A DNA stretch of 64,000 bases, from positions 422,998 through 486,997 of the forward strand of contig CAWDMC010000024.1 of NCBI GenBank assembly GCA_963803295.1, read 5' to 3'. Made by a program: the position numbers and the translations under genes. This DNA comes from CAWDMC01 sp963803295. Its GTDB lineage: Bacteria > Acidobacteriota > Terriglobia > UBA7540. Positions 43,367 through 52,933 of the stretch are shown piece after piece (position 1 is the first letter of the stretch; every line of letters starts with the position of its first letter). The notes below the pieces were generated by a model that did no database searches, was not told the origin of the DNA, and saw only the letters and a list, made by a program, of their open reading frames with translations.

Positions 43367-44962
43367 ATGCTGAATACCGACCGCATTAACGAAATTCACC
43401 GGCTGTTTCACGGCGAGCACTGGTCTGCCCGGAAGATCGCTCACCACTTGCACATGGCGCGAAAAACTCTGCGGAAGTACATCCAGTCACCGGTACAGAT
43501 TCCCGCTCGCCGTCAACGAACCAGCAAGATTGATGCTTTCAAGTCGACCGTCGCCGACTTGCTGGAGCAGGACCCGAGCGCCAGCGCCGTGGTCATCCTG
43601 CAGCGCTTACGGCCGCTCGGGTACGACGGCGGCATTACTGTTCTGCGAAATTACGCCCGCCAATTGCGTGGCCCTGTGCATCCGCCCCGCGCCTTTGTGC
43701 GCATGGAACCCGGCCCCGCGGAGCGCTTCGAGATCGACTGGGGTCACTTCGGTACGCTCGACTATGCTGGCGACAAGCGCAATCTTTATGCCTTCTGCCT
43801 GGTCGAGGCTCACAGCCGGATGCTCTACGTCGAGTTCACCCATAGTCAGAGTTTCGAGACCTTCGTCCGTTGCCACCTGCATGCCTTTGAGGCTCTGCAT
43901 GGTGTTGCCCGCGAATGCTGGTATGACAATCTTCTGACCGTCGTCGCCGAGCACGTCGGCACTCTGGTCCGCTTCAATCCCCGCTTCCTGGCCTTCGCCC
44001 GCGAGTGTGGATTCTTTCCCCGCGCCTGCAACCCGGCGGCGGGCTGGGAAAAAGGCAAGGTTGAACGCGGGGGCGTCGGCTATCTGCGCCAGAACTTCTG
44101 GCCGCTTCGCCAGTTCACCGACTTGTCCGATGTCAACCGCCAAGTGAGGGAATGGCTGGATCAAGTGGCCAACCAGCGTCTGCACCGCGAAACCCGTGAG
44201 CGGCCTAGCGAGCGCTTTCGCCCGGACTGTCTCCGACTGCTGCCAGCCCTGGTTCCCGATTACCGCGACACAGTCGAGGCCCTGGTGCATAAGGACCTTC
44301 GCTTGCAGTTCGATGGCAATCGCTACTGCGCCCCGCCGCACCTGGTGGGCCAGCGTCTCACCGTCAAGGCCGATGCTTTCTCGGTGGCGCTCTATCACCG
44401 CAATCAAGAGATCGTTCGCTATCCCCGCTGCTGGCGGCGCGGTCAAACCTTCGGGGCCGAGCGCTTTGAGAAAGAGTTGCTTGCCCACAAGGCGGCTGCC
44501 CAGAGATCGCAAGCCCAGCGGCGCTTGATCGCCTTGTTGGTCAGTGATTGCAGTCAGGAGACCGTCGAAGCCTACCTTCGCGGGCTGGCCGACTCCAACC
44601 GCACTCTCTCCCGCCAGATCACCGAACTTCTGCAGTTGATTCGGCAGTACGGGCCGCAAGCCGTGGCCGCAGCCCTGCAGAAAGCGCTTGCCGCCCGTGC
44701 CTTCGGAGCCGATTACGTCGCCAATCTCTTGCGGCAGCAACTCTCGCCCCGCAATCCTCAGCCCCCTCTGCAACTCCGCGATCCCGAACTGAACCAACTG
44801 GTGACCGATCCCTTGTCGCTGTTGGATTACGACGCCTTCATTGTCGAGGCGCGAAAGGAACCGCATGACTCCCCTGGAACAAAAGCTCGAACAACTGAAA
44901 CTGGCGACGATGAGTCAAAAGCTGGAACAGACCCTGAAGGAAGCGACGGCGAAAAATCTTAG
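43367..44962 (+). CDS. istA: IS21 transposase IstA
   Basis: The 531 residues have an N-terminal HTH (RINEIHRLFHGEHWSARKIAHHLHMARKTLRKYI) and a second DNA-binding region. The DDE core begins ERFEIDWGHFGTLDY (first Asp), with ECWYDNLLTVV (second Asp) and the Glu in GWEKGKVERGGVGYLRQNF. The C-terminal beta-barrel ends with SRQITELLQLIRQYG. It overlaps istB in another frame, as usual for IS21. Confidence 0.94.
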   Translation: MLNTDRINEIHRLFHGEHWSARKIAHHLHMARKTLRKYIQSPVQIPARRQRTSKIDAFKSTVADLLEQDPSASAVVILQRLRPLGYDGGITVLRNYARQLRGPVHPPRAFVRMEPGPAERFEIDWGHFGTLDYAGDKRNLYAFCLVEAHSRMLYVEFTHSQSFETFVRCHLHAFEALHGVARECWYDNLLTVVAEHVGTLVRFNPRFLAFARECGFFPRACNPAAGWEKGKVERGGVGYLRQNFWPLRQFTDLSDVNRQVREWLDQVANQRLHRETRERPSERFRPDCLRLLPALVPDYRDTVEALVHKDLRLQFDGNRYCAPPHLVGQRLTVKADAFSVALYHRNQEIVRYPRCWRRGQTFGAERFEKELLAHKAAAQRSQAQRRLIALLVSDCSQETVEAYLRGLADSNRTLSRQITELLQLIRQYGPQAVAAALQKALAARAFGADYVANLLRQQLSPRNPQPPLQLRDPELNQLVTDPLSLLDYDAFIVEARKEPHDSPGTKARTTETGDDESKAGTDPEGSDGEKS

Positions 44963-45368
44963 CTTCGCTGCCACGCTTGAAACCTTGGCAGATCTCGAAC
45001 TGGAGGCTCGCAATCGCCGCGCCGTGGAGCGCCGCTTCCACCTCTCCCGCCTCCATGCGCAGCCCAGCATCGACACCTTTCACTTTCAGCACCACAAATC
45101 CCGAATGCAAAGCAAAAGCCGCATCCTCCGGCTGCTCGATCTCAACTTCCTGAAAGACGGCGCTAACGTTGTCCTGATCGGTAATCCTGGGACGGGCAAA
45201 ACCTATCTTGCCCAAATTCTCGGCTGGCGCGCTTGCCAGGCAAATGTGCGTACCCTTTTCACTTCCGCCATGGACATGCTGAATCACCTGCTGGCCTCCC
45301 AGGTCGATCATTCGCTCGTGCGCAAACTCCGCGTCTATACCGAGCCGACTCTGCTTATCTGCGACTAA
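44865..45368 (+). pseudogene. istB: IS21 helper ATPase IstB, 3'-truncated
   Basis: IstB is the AAA+ helper that activates IstA. The frame has ARNRRAVERRFHLSRLHAQ, Walker A LIGNPGTGKTYLAQILG, then reaches LLICD, the Walker B start, where a stop follows (gactaatg). A complete IstB is about 245-260 residues, but only 167 remain. The break coincides with the recombinase-like site array at 45,367, so an insertion or recombination there removed the rest. Confidence 0.9.
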
Positions 45369-45446
45369 TGTGAAGTTGTCAGTAATGTGGAGTTGGGCAC
45401 GGTAGGCCTGGGAAATACGTTCGGCACACGGTTCCAACTCCACATT
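45367..45446. repeat. Tyrosine-recombinase-like site array
   Basis: aatgtgaagttg (45,367) and aatgtggagttg (45,384) are direct copies 17 bases apart with one mismatch. A 13-base inverted copy, ccaactccacatt, lies at 45,434-45,446 and is a perfect complement of aatgtggagttgg at 45,384-45,396. This layout looks like the end of an element mobilised by the adjacent tyrosine recombinase. Confidence 0.65.
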
Positions 45447-45453
45447 TTTTCGC

Positions 45454-45936
45454 TTACAGCGACTCCAGCCAGTCAAGGATCGTGCGGTCTTTGCTCCAGG
45501 GCGTGCTGGACGCGCGAGGGACCGGCTTAACTTTCGCGATGGCCTGCCGCTTCATTTCGAGATCGACTTTCGCGTAGCGATTCGTCGTGGTAGGGCTGGC
45601 GTGCCCCAGAAAGTGGCTGATGGTCGATAGGTCAACGCCCGACTTCAGAAGGGCTACGGCCGTGCTGTGCCGAACACTGTGGGGATGCAATCGCTTCTTG
45701 CGGAGGTGCGGGGCGCGTTCACAAGCCACGCCGAGACATCTGGCGAGGATGTGCCGGATTCCGAAACGGGTTAGCGGTTGACCGCGATGGTTCAGAAATA
45801 CACGATATTCCGAACGCAGATCCAGATTCCGCTGGCAGCAGAACGTTCTCAATACCGTCGCGGTCTGTGACCAGAGGGGACAGTAACGTAGAAGGGCCCT
45901 TTTACCATCCTTTACATCCTTTCCTATAGTTTTCAT
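45454..45936 (-). CDS. Tyrosine recombinase, catalytic domain (N-terminally short)
   Basis: The 160 residues cover the second half of a phage-integrase-type catalytic domain. HPHSVRHSTAVALLKSGVDL (HxxR), ISHFLGHASPTTTNRYAKVD (His and the Tyr nucleophile) and FLNHRGQPLTRFGIRHIL are present. The core-binding domain and the first catalytic Arg region are not in frame upstream. TVLRTFCCQRNLDLRSEYRVFL may be part of the first half. It is probably a truncated or decayed gene, although small members exist. It reads toward the site array at 45,367. Confidence 0.8.
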   Translation of the reverse strand: MKTIGKDVKDGKRALLRYCPLWSQTATVLRTFCCQRNLDLRSEYRVFLNHRGQPLTRFGIRHILARCLGVACERAPHLRKKRLHPHSVRHSTAVALLKSGVDLSTISHFLGHASPTTTNRYAKVDLEMKRQAIAKVKPVPRASSTPWSKDRTILDWLESL

Positions 45937-46019
45937 TCCCTTACACCAATTCAGGGCGTCTGCTTTCGCTCAAAAGCGGAACCCCTTTTTCCTGCAATTA
46001 CTTCGAATCGAGAAGCGTT

Positions 46020-47054
46020 TTGTTACGGTTCTCTTACGTTTCGCCTCCGGGAAGCGAGCGGCGGAGCAACGAATCCGCCGTCTCGGCGCGTTCGTCTTTT
46101 AGCTCGATCCAGTCTATCCTGCCGTCCATCGGTCTCACGAAACGTAGGTGCAAACACCTGGATGCCATCCAACTCGTCCGGGAACAGAGGCAAAACCACA
46201 AACAAGAACTCGCCTACCAAGCTCGACCTTTTGTGCTTTGTGGGATTCCCCTCCGGAGACCTCCCAGCCATCAACTCACGCATCGCCGACACAGCGGTAA
46301 GTTTTTTCTGGAAATCGTCGGCCATTCAAAATTCGGTTTGCCCTACGGCCAGGATCGGCTGATCCCCATCTGGATTGCAACTCTCGCCCTGCAGCAGAAG
46401 AGTCGAGTCATTGGCTTCGAGAACGCTGCCCAGATCCTCGACTTCTTCAGGCTACCACGGGACGGTCCGCACTACCGTCGGCTAATCGAGGGCTTCCAGC
46501 GTCTCTTTACCGCCACCATCTTCTTTGGAACCGATGAGCAACCCGACCGTAAGTCGGTCATCGAATGGGCCCGCTTCCATTTTTTCGATCACCTTTGCCT
46601 CTGGTCCACTCCCAGCGAAGAAGGTCCGACAGTTCCTGCCCACCCTACTGAGAACGCGATAACCCTCAGTGAAGGCTTCTACACAGAGATTGACGCCCAC
46701 CGCATTCCGGTGGAGCGCGAGGTAGTAGCAGCGTTGGCGCACGCGCCTGGAATCCTGGACTTCTACATTTGGGTTGTTTGGAGGAGCTGGACCGTCAAGG
46801 CTGGGTCTGTTCACGTGCCGGTCTTCGGCGCCGGAGGTCTGAATGAACAACTGGGGACCCGGGATTACTCACTGGATCGCCGCTTCCGGCACACGATTCG
46901 ACTCTGGCTCGACCGAGTGAAGCTGTTCTGGCCCGAGTGCCCCGCGACTCTCACGGGGAACCGGCAATTTCTCGTGATCCACTCGGCCAGGCAAAGTCCG
47001 GCGGTTCGGGCCGGACAAAAAGGAACCTTCACGACCATCCGCCCGCGGCGATAG
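46020..47054 (+). CDS. Plasmid-type replication initiator RepA
   Basis: The core follows the RepA_C pattern: ELAYQARPFVLCGIPLRRPP, LEIVGHSKFGLPYGQDRLIPIWIATLALQQKSRVIGF, ILDFFRLPRDGPHYRRLIEGFQRLF, then ILDFYIWVVWRSW and LDRRFRHTIRLWLDRVKLFWP. Such proteins bind plasmid origins. A true start is unclear. The frame opens at TTG 46,020, but family similarity begins only near HLDAIQLVREQRQNHK (about 46,157). No partition genes or iterons were seen. Its presence next to a recombinase suggests an integrated plasmid relic. Confidence 0.78.
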   Translation: MLRFSYVSPPGSERRSNESAVSARSSFSSIQSILPSIGLTKRRCKHLDAIQLVREQRQNHKQELAYQARPFVLCGIPLRRPPSHQLTHRRHSGKFFLEIVGHSKFGLPYGQDRLIPIWIATLALQQKSRVIGFENAAQILDFFRLPRDGPHYRRLIEGFQRLFTATIFFGTDEQPDRKSVIEWARFHFFDHLCLWSTPSEEGPTVPAHPTENAITLSEGFYTEIDAHRIPVEREVVAALAHAPGILDFYIWVVWRSWTVKAGSVHVPVFGAGGLNEQLGTRDYSLDRRFRHTIRLWLDRVKLFWPECPATLTGNRQFLVIHSARQSPAVRAGQKGTFTTIRPRR

Positions 47055-47088
47055 TTCTGTTCCTCATCTGGCGCTGCCCGGCGAGCCG

Positions 47089-48220
47089 CTACTCGTTCCG
47101 CAGCGCGACCATGGGGTCCACGCGCGTCGCCCGCAACGCCGGTAGGTAGCTGGCCAGCGCGGCCACCAGCCCGAGGAAGGCCGCCGCGGACACAAACGTG
47201 AGCGGATCGGAGGCGCTGACATTCACCAGCATTTCGCCGACGATGCGCGCCGCCGCCAGAGCGATGACGCTTCCGGCAAGCAGCCCCGGAACGGCCAATC
47301 GAAGGCCTTCCCTCAGCACCAGCCCGAGCACGTCGCGCTCGCTGCGCGCCTAGCGCCATCCGGATTCCCATCTCCTGCGTCCGCTGGCTGACCGCGTAGC
47401 TCATGACGCTGTATAGGCCGATGGCCGCCAGCAGCAGCGAGATCCCGCCGACCACTGCCCAACAGACTGGCCGCTACGCGTTGCGCGAATAGCGAGCCAG
47501 TGGTGGCGTCGGACAACAACCTGGTGGTGAACACAGCGTCCTGGTTGAGCGCCAAGGCCTCCCGGCGCAGGACGGGGGTCATCCGCAGCGGGTCGCCCGT
47601 GGTTTTGATGAAGACCGAAAAGTTGAGACCGGGCGCGAACCATTGGCGGAACGGGATGTAGAAGAACGGCGTGGGGCCCTCGATCGGGGTGTGGTACTTG
47701 CTGTCTTTGACCAACCCGACCACGGTTGCCTGGCGGCCCTCGCAATGGACCTTGCGGCCGATCGGGTTTCCGCCGTTGAAGAACCGATTGGCGAAGGTTT
47801 CATTCACGATGATCACGCGTGGGCGCGTCGGCCGAATCGCGTTCGGTGAAGTCGCGGCCTTCGAGCATCCGGATGCCGAGCAGATTGAAGTAGCCGGGCG
47901 GAACGGTGGCGCGATGGATCATCATCTGCTCATTCGGCGCGGGAGCGTATCCTTCAACATCGAGTTGGTGCCAGGGCGTGGAGCCGGCCCCCGAGGCCGT
48001 CGACATAGGGACCACATCGGAGTAGGTCACGCCGACCACGCCGGGCTTCGACTCCAGCCGCTCGCGAAGGTTCCGGCAGAAGTCCCGCTGCTCCGCGCCG
48101 AGTAGCCCGCGTACGAGAGATAGAACTGCGACACGGAGATATTGGTCCGGTCAAATCCCGGCTCGATGGCGCTCGCATTCTCGAAGCTCCGGTAGAAGAG
48201 CCCGGCGCCGACGCGGAACT
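47089..48220 (-). pseudogene. MacB/FtsX-type ABC permease, truncated and multiply frameshifted
   Basis: Fragments in several frames give, in order, VGAGLFYRSFENASAIEPGFD, VVGVTYSDVVPMS, PPGYFNLLGIRMLEGRDF, VNETFANRFFNGGNPIGRKVH, VVGLVKDSKYHTPIEGPTPF, then SLLLAAIGLYSVMSYAVSQR and the final SYLPALRATRVDPMVALRNE. This is the C-terminal half of the large acidobacterial permease type. The first half is missing and at least three frame changes occur. The 5' break lies at about 48,220, where recombinase sequence begins. Confidence 0.85.
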
Positions 48221-48490
48221 CTGATTTCAGTGTGAACACCACCCTTCCAGTGAACGATGAGGATTACTTCTCCCGCCGTGCTGCATACGTCCGCTAAGAC
48301 CTCCTCGAAGAGCGTACGGATGATTCGTTTCTTCAGTCGAACCATCAGTACCAAGATCGTTCCAGATCTTCTCGAGCTTTGTCGCGAGCTCGGTAAACTG
48401 CTCGCGAGTTGCCAGTGGATTTGAAACAGCAACGATACGCAGCCCAGCGAGCCCAGCGACATTATCATCTGGGTGTTTTGCGTCTGTCAA
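48221..48490 (-). pseudogene. Serine recombinase C-terminal remnant
   Basis: One frame gives FTELATKLEKIWNDLGTDG. The next frame continues RLKKRIIRTLFEEVLADVCS, then IVHWKGGVHTEIRVPRRRR. Together they match the C-terminal region of large serine recombinases. A frame change lies near 48,345. Only about 80 residues remain, abutting the permease pseudogene without a gap. Confidence 0.72.
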
Positions 48491-48687
48491 TTGGAGGCAG
48501 CAATCGGAGTAATCGGTAGTGACTTATTCAAACTGAGTCACTACCCAGCAATCCCAAGCAGTCCTGCGTTGCCGCTCAATTGGCCCGTATTGCGCGAACT
48601 CACATTAAATCGAGCACCGCACGCCCGTCGAACTTCCCCGCCAGCGACGCGCGGGCCTCCAAGTTGTCGGAGATGAATGCCGGCGGG

Positions 48688-51600
48688 TTAGATGCTGCGG
48701 CTTCGTAGCAGATAGAACAGCACCGGGGTGATCACCAGCGACAACAGCATCGAGATCGCTACTCCGCCGATCACCGCGATCGCCAATGGCTGCAAGAGCT
48801 GAGCGCCAGAGCCGACGCCGATCGCCAACGGCAGCATCCCGAACATCGTGGCGAGCGCCGTCATGAGGATCGGCCGCAAACGCCGGCGTCCGGCATGAAA
48901 GATCGCTTCTCGCAGGGCATAGCCCTGTCCGGTAAAGTGCTGCTCCGAATCCAGCATCAGAATTCCGTTCTTCTGCACGATGCCGACCACCATGATCAGC
49001 GCCCATGAACGAGGAGATGTTCAGCGTCGTGTGCGTCGCGTACAGCGCCAGCAGTGCTCCCGAAGCCGCACAGCACCGTCGCCACCAGGATGGCGATCGG
49101 GTGCGAGAAGGACCGGAATTCGAATACGAGAATGATGAAAATGAGAACCATGGACATCAGCAGCACCTTCGTCAGTCCCACGAACGACTCATGCTGGATC
49201 TGGTAGAGTCCGCCGAATTCGATGTCGGTGCCGGGCGGAAGTCGGAATTTCCTTGAACAGACGCGCCTGGATCTCGTCCATCGCCGAGCCCAGATCGCGG
49301 CCTTCTAAGCGCGCGGTCACCGCGACCAAGATTCCGCAGAGTTCTCCCGGCGAATCTCCGTCTGGCCCTTCCTGCATCTCGACATGTGCCACGCTCGACA
49401 ACGGCACGGTTTGGCCCGTCGGCGATGTGATCAGCAGACTCTTGAGTCTTCTCCGAGCTCGGACCTGTATCCGGCCGGATATCGCACACGGAGACCGATC
49501 AGCCGATCTCCACGAATCATGTTAGACGCCAGTTCTCCGTCGAGAATTGCGGATTCCAGGTCCGCCACGTCCTGGACGCCGAAGCCGGCGCGTCGGGCCT
49601 TCTCGGGGTCCACGCGGAAATTGATCGCCGGGCCGATGACAATAGTCTGGTTGACGACGTCGACGACGCCCTTTACCTTCGGCAGCCATTCTTCGACGGC
49701 CTTCCCGACCGCCTTGAACTTCTCGGGATCGTCGTTGTAGATCTTGATTTCGATGGGTTGCGGGGACCATGCGAGGTCGCCCACCAGATCCTCCAGAATG
49801 TGGGGAAACTCAACCTCGATCGCCGGTTCCGACTGCGGCGATCTTCCGGCGAAGCTCGGACGTCACGTCATCGAGTGAGCGCCTCCGTTTCTGGCTTCAG
49901 CTTGATCAGAAAATCGCCGGTATTCGGCTCGGCGATCGCCAGGGCGAGGCGGGCGCCCGTGCGCCGCGAATAGCTCTCGATCTCCGGAGTCTCTCGGAGG
50001 AATCTGTTCAATGTGGTTGAGAACCCGGTTGGACTCGCTCAGCGATGTGCCAGGCGGCATCCGGTAATCGAGTACAAAGGCGCCTTCATCCATGTCGGGA
50101 AGGAAGCCGCTGCCTAACTGCAGATAGACCGCGACAATGACAACAAGCACGCCCGCGGCGATCGCCAAAATGCTTTTCGTATGCGGAGAGGGACCAGTGC
50201 AAAGCCACTTCGTAGCGAGCGGTCAGCCATCGAAGAATCCGCCCCTCGCCCGCCTGCTCCGCTTGCTCGAAGTCGGTCTCCACTACGTCCCGCGCGAGGC
50301 TTCAGAAACAGTCCGGCCAGGACGGGCGTGAAGAAAATGGCGAGGATAAGCGAGGCGAAGAGCGCTGTCACGAGTGTCATCGCCAGAGCGCGAAAGAATA
50401 CGGCCGTGATCCCACCCAGGAATACCAGCGGCACAAACACGACGATGGGAGTGAGCGTCGATCCGATCAAGGCCGGCGTCAACTCCTGGATTGCGGTCTT
50501 GGCCGCATCCATGGGCGACTTCCCCATGGACAGATGGACCATGATGTTCTCAACCATGACAATTGCGTCATCGATCACCACGCCGATGCAGGCTGCCAGT
50601 CCGCCCAGCGTCATGAGGTTGAAGCTCATATGGAAGAGCTGCATGAAGACGATTGCGATGAGCGTCGCGATCGGGATCACGATAGCAGCGACGATCGTCG
50701 TACGCCAGTTCTTCAAGAAACAGAGGAGGACTCCGACCGAAAGAAGCAGACCGATGACGATGCTCTCCGTGACTCCAGAGATTGATTCCCGCACGAGGAT
50801 GGATTGGTCGTAGTAAGTCGAAAGTTGGATGTCGGGCGGCAGCGTCTTTCGAATGTCGCGCAGTTCGCCATTTACGGCGTCGGCGATTTGCACGGCGTTT
50901 CCGTCCGGTTGCTGTAGGACGTTGACCAGCACCGCGGGGCGGCCGTTAGCGGTAACGATGTTGTAGATTGGACGCTCTCCCGGAACGACATGCGCGAGGT
51001 CCTTCACTAGAATCGGGGTGCCCTTCACAACATCGACGACCGTGTCCTCCACTTGTTCCTTGCTTTCGAGCAGCCCTGTGACGGTCGTCAAATACAGGTG
51101 GTAGTTCTCTTGCACCATCCCTGCCGGCTGGATGATATTGCTGCTCCGGATTGCGTCCACGACTTTTGTGAGCGGCATACCGTAGCCGTTCAGTTTGTGG
51201 GGATCGACCAGGATGTGATATTCGGGAGGTCGCCCCCCGACGATCCGAGTCTCCGCGACACCGGGAAGGCGATAAAGCCGCGGCGCGAGATTATAGTAGG
51301 TCAAATCCCACAGGTCTGCCAGAGTGCGCGTCTGCGATGTAACACTGAAGCCAACCATCGGGAATACCGAGAACGTGAGCCGGTTTACGTAGAACCGGAC
51401 GCCCGGCGGCAGGTTAGGCGTGATTTGCGAAATACGGCCTTGCACTAGGTGCAGCGCGTTCAGAATGTCCACGTCCCAACGGAAGAAGACGTTGATCTCG
51501 GTAGAGCCGCGTCCCGTGACCGAACGCATAGTCGTGATGCCCGGGACTAGACGAATGGCTTCTTCCAGAGGCCGCGTCACCGTCAACATCTGCACGTTGA

Positions 51601-51772
51601 CCGGGGCGATGCCGTTATCAACGAGAATCACAACTCGGGGAAAGTCAGTTTGTGGAAAGATGGAAATCGGAATGGCAGGGATCATCAGCACACCCGCCAG
51701 GGCGAAGCTCAAGATCACCAGAACCAGCCCTCGGCCATGTGCCTGAACAAAGTCGGCGACGCGGCTCGTCAC
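48688..51772 (-). pseudogene. RND efflux pump (HAE1-type), multiple frameshifts
   Basis: It starts at GTG 51,772, overlapping the adaptor stop (GTGA). The frame is good for about 485 residues: PISIFPQTDFPRVVI, EINVFFRWDVDI, and the TM4 proton-relay pair in ACIGVVIDDAIVMVENI. The DD pair fits drug-type rather than heavy-metal pumps. After about 50,310 the frame changes repeatedly (GFLPDMDEGAFVLDYRMPPG, IEIKIYNDDPEKFK, FRSFSHPIAILVATVL, ITPVLFYLLRSRSI at the end). At least seven indels are needed to restore about 1,030 residues. Total length is full, so decay or poor sequence quality is likely, not deletion. Confidence 0.88.
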
Positions 51773-52933
51773 TTTTCTCCCTCCGCGCCCGTCCCTGCGA
51801 AGGTCACTTGCGCACCATCTGGCAGGCCATACCCGCCCTCGATAACCACTGTCTCGCCTGCCTCGATCCCGTGAACAATCTGAACCTTTCCTCCTGCCAT
51901 GGGCATTACGTTTACTTCGCGCACGTGTGCGACGTGCTGCCGGTCGACGACGAGCGCGGTGCCCATGCCACTCCCCTCTTTCAATTGCACAGCGGATTCC
52001 GGCACCACGAGTAGCATGCTCCACCTTTCCCACCACGACAGTAACGGAGCCGAATACGCCTGCCTTCAGACTTCGCTGCGGGTTCGGAATCTCGCACCAG
52101 ACCTCTACCGTTCGGCTCGCGGGGTCCACGGCCTGATTCACCATGGAGACGCGCCCACTCGGGCGCCTGCCAAGCAAGTTGCCACTTTCAAATGAACAAA
52201 CTTGTCCGCGCGTCACCCTTGCACTCTGGCCCTCGGGTACCTGAGCGCGCGCCACGGCCACCGAGAGATCCATGAGAGTGAAAATCGGCGAGTCGGGCTT
52301 CGCCATGTCGCCAGCATAGAGAAACTGCTCGGTCACTACTCCTGCAAACGGACTGTGGATCTCAGTGAACCCCAGTTGAGCGTTCAGGAACGCGGTCCGG
52401 GCCTTGCCGTCGGGGTCCCCACCGCTCGACTCGCGTGGTGCCGCGCCCTGGAGGAGATCGAGATACTTATGTGTAACGTCGTAGTTCGCTCTCGCCTGGG
52501 TCGCTTCAGTTTGGCTCGCGAGCAGCTCGCGGGACGTGATGGCGCCTTCTTCGTAGAGCTTTTGCCGTCGTTCAAGGTTCTTCTGTGCCTGCGCAAGCAT
52601 CGCTTCGGTAGAGGAAGCGTCCGAACGCGCCCGGTCCAGCGCTTCCGTGCGTTGGGCAACCAGATCATGGTTTGCAACACGCGCGATCAACTGCCCTGCT
52701 GCCACAGTGTCTCCCTTCTTCACAAGTAAGCTCTGGATGGGCGCCGTGACTTTGGACGAGATGCTGGCCTGCTCTTGCGGGTAGATAGACGCTGGCGCCT
52801 CGATCGTGAGTTGCACGTCCGCCGTCTCCGCCCGGGCTACCTTCACTGTCACCAAGGGTTTCGGTGGCGCCTCTTCCTGATGGGTACAGCCAAACAAGAA
52901 GACGGTGAGAAGAACCGGAAGAGATCGTTTCAT
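51769..52933 (-). pseudogene. Efflux periplasmic adaptor (MFP/HlyD family), one frameshift
   Basis: A lipoprotein-type start (LLTVFLFGCTHQ) is followed by VKVARAETADVQLTIEAPASI, the biotinyl-lipoyl half SLLVKKGDTVAAGQLIARV, the coiled hairpin AEAM/LAQAQKNLERRQKLYEEG and a second lipoyl half IHSPFAGVVTEQFLYAGD. At about 52,012 the frame is lost. The end LVVPESAVQLKEGSGMGTAL ... VHGIEAGETVVIEGGYGLPDGA is in the next frame, closing at 51,769. One missing base explains it. The start overlaps the TolC stop by 4 bases. Confidence 0.88.

Larger units (their letters stand above)
42865..45366 (+). mobile_element. IS21-family element, right end missing
   Basis: A zinc-finger accessory gene, istA and istB lie in order on the plus strand, with three direct repeats at the left end (43,153-43,330). 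istB breaks off at 45,365, exactly where tyrosine-recombinase-like sites begin, so the right end and its repeats are absent. The outer left boundary was not found and may lie in 42,743-42,864. Confidence 0.8.

Noticed and set aside
43607..44866. A 419-codon minus-strand frame
   Set aside because: It is entirely antisense to istA, whose DDE motifs are clear.
50114..52933. A single 939-residue protein made of adaptor and pump
   Set aside because: The fusion is an accident of a frameshift in the adaptor. The adaptor C-terminus is in another frame, and the pump has its own GTG start overlapping that stop.
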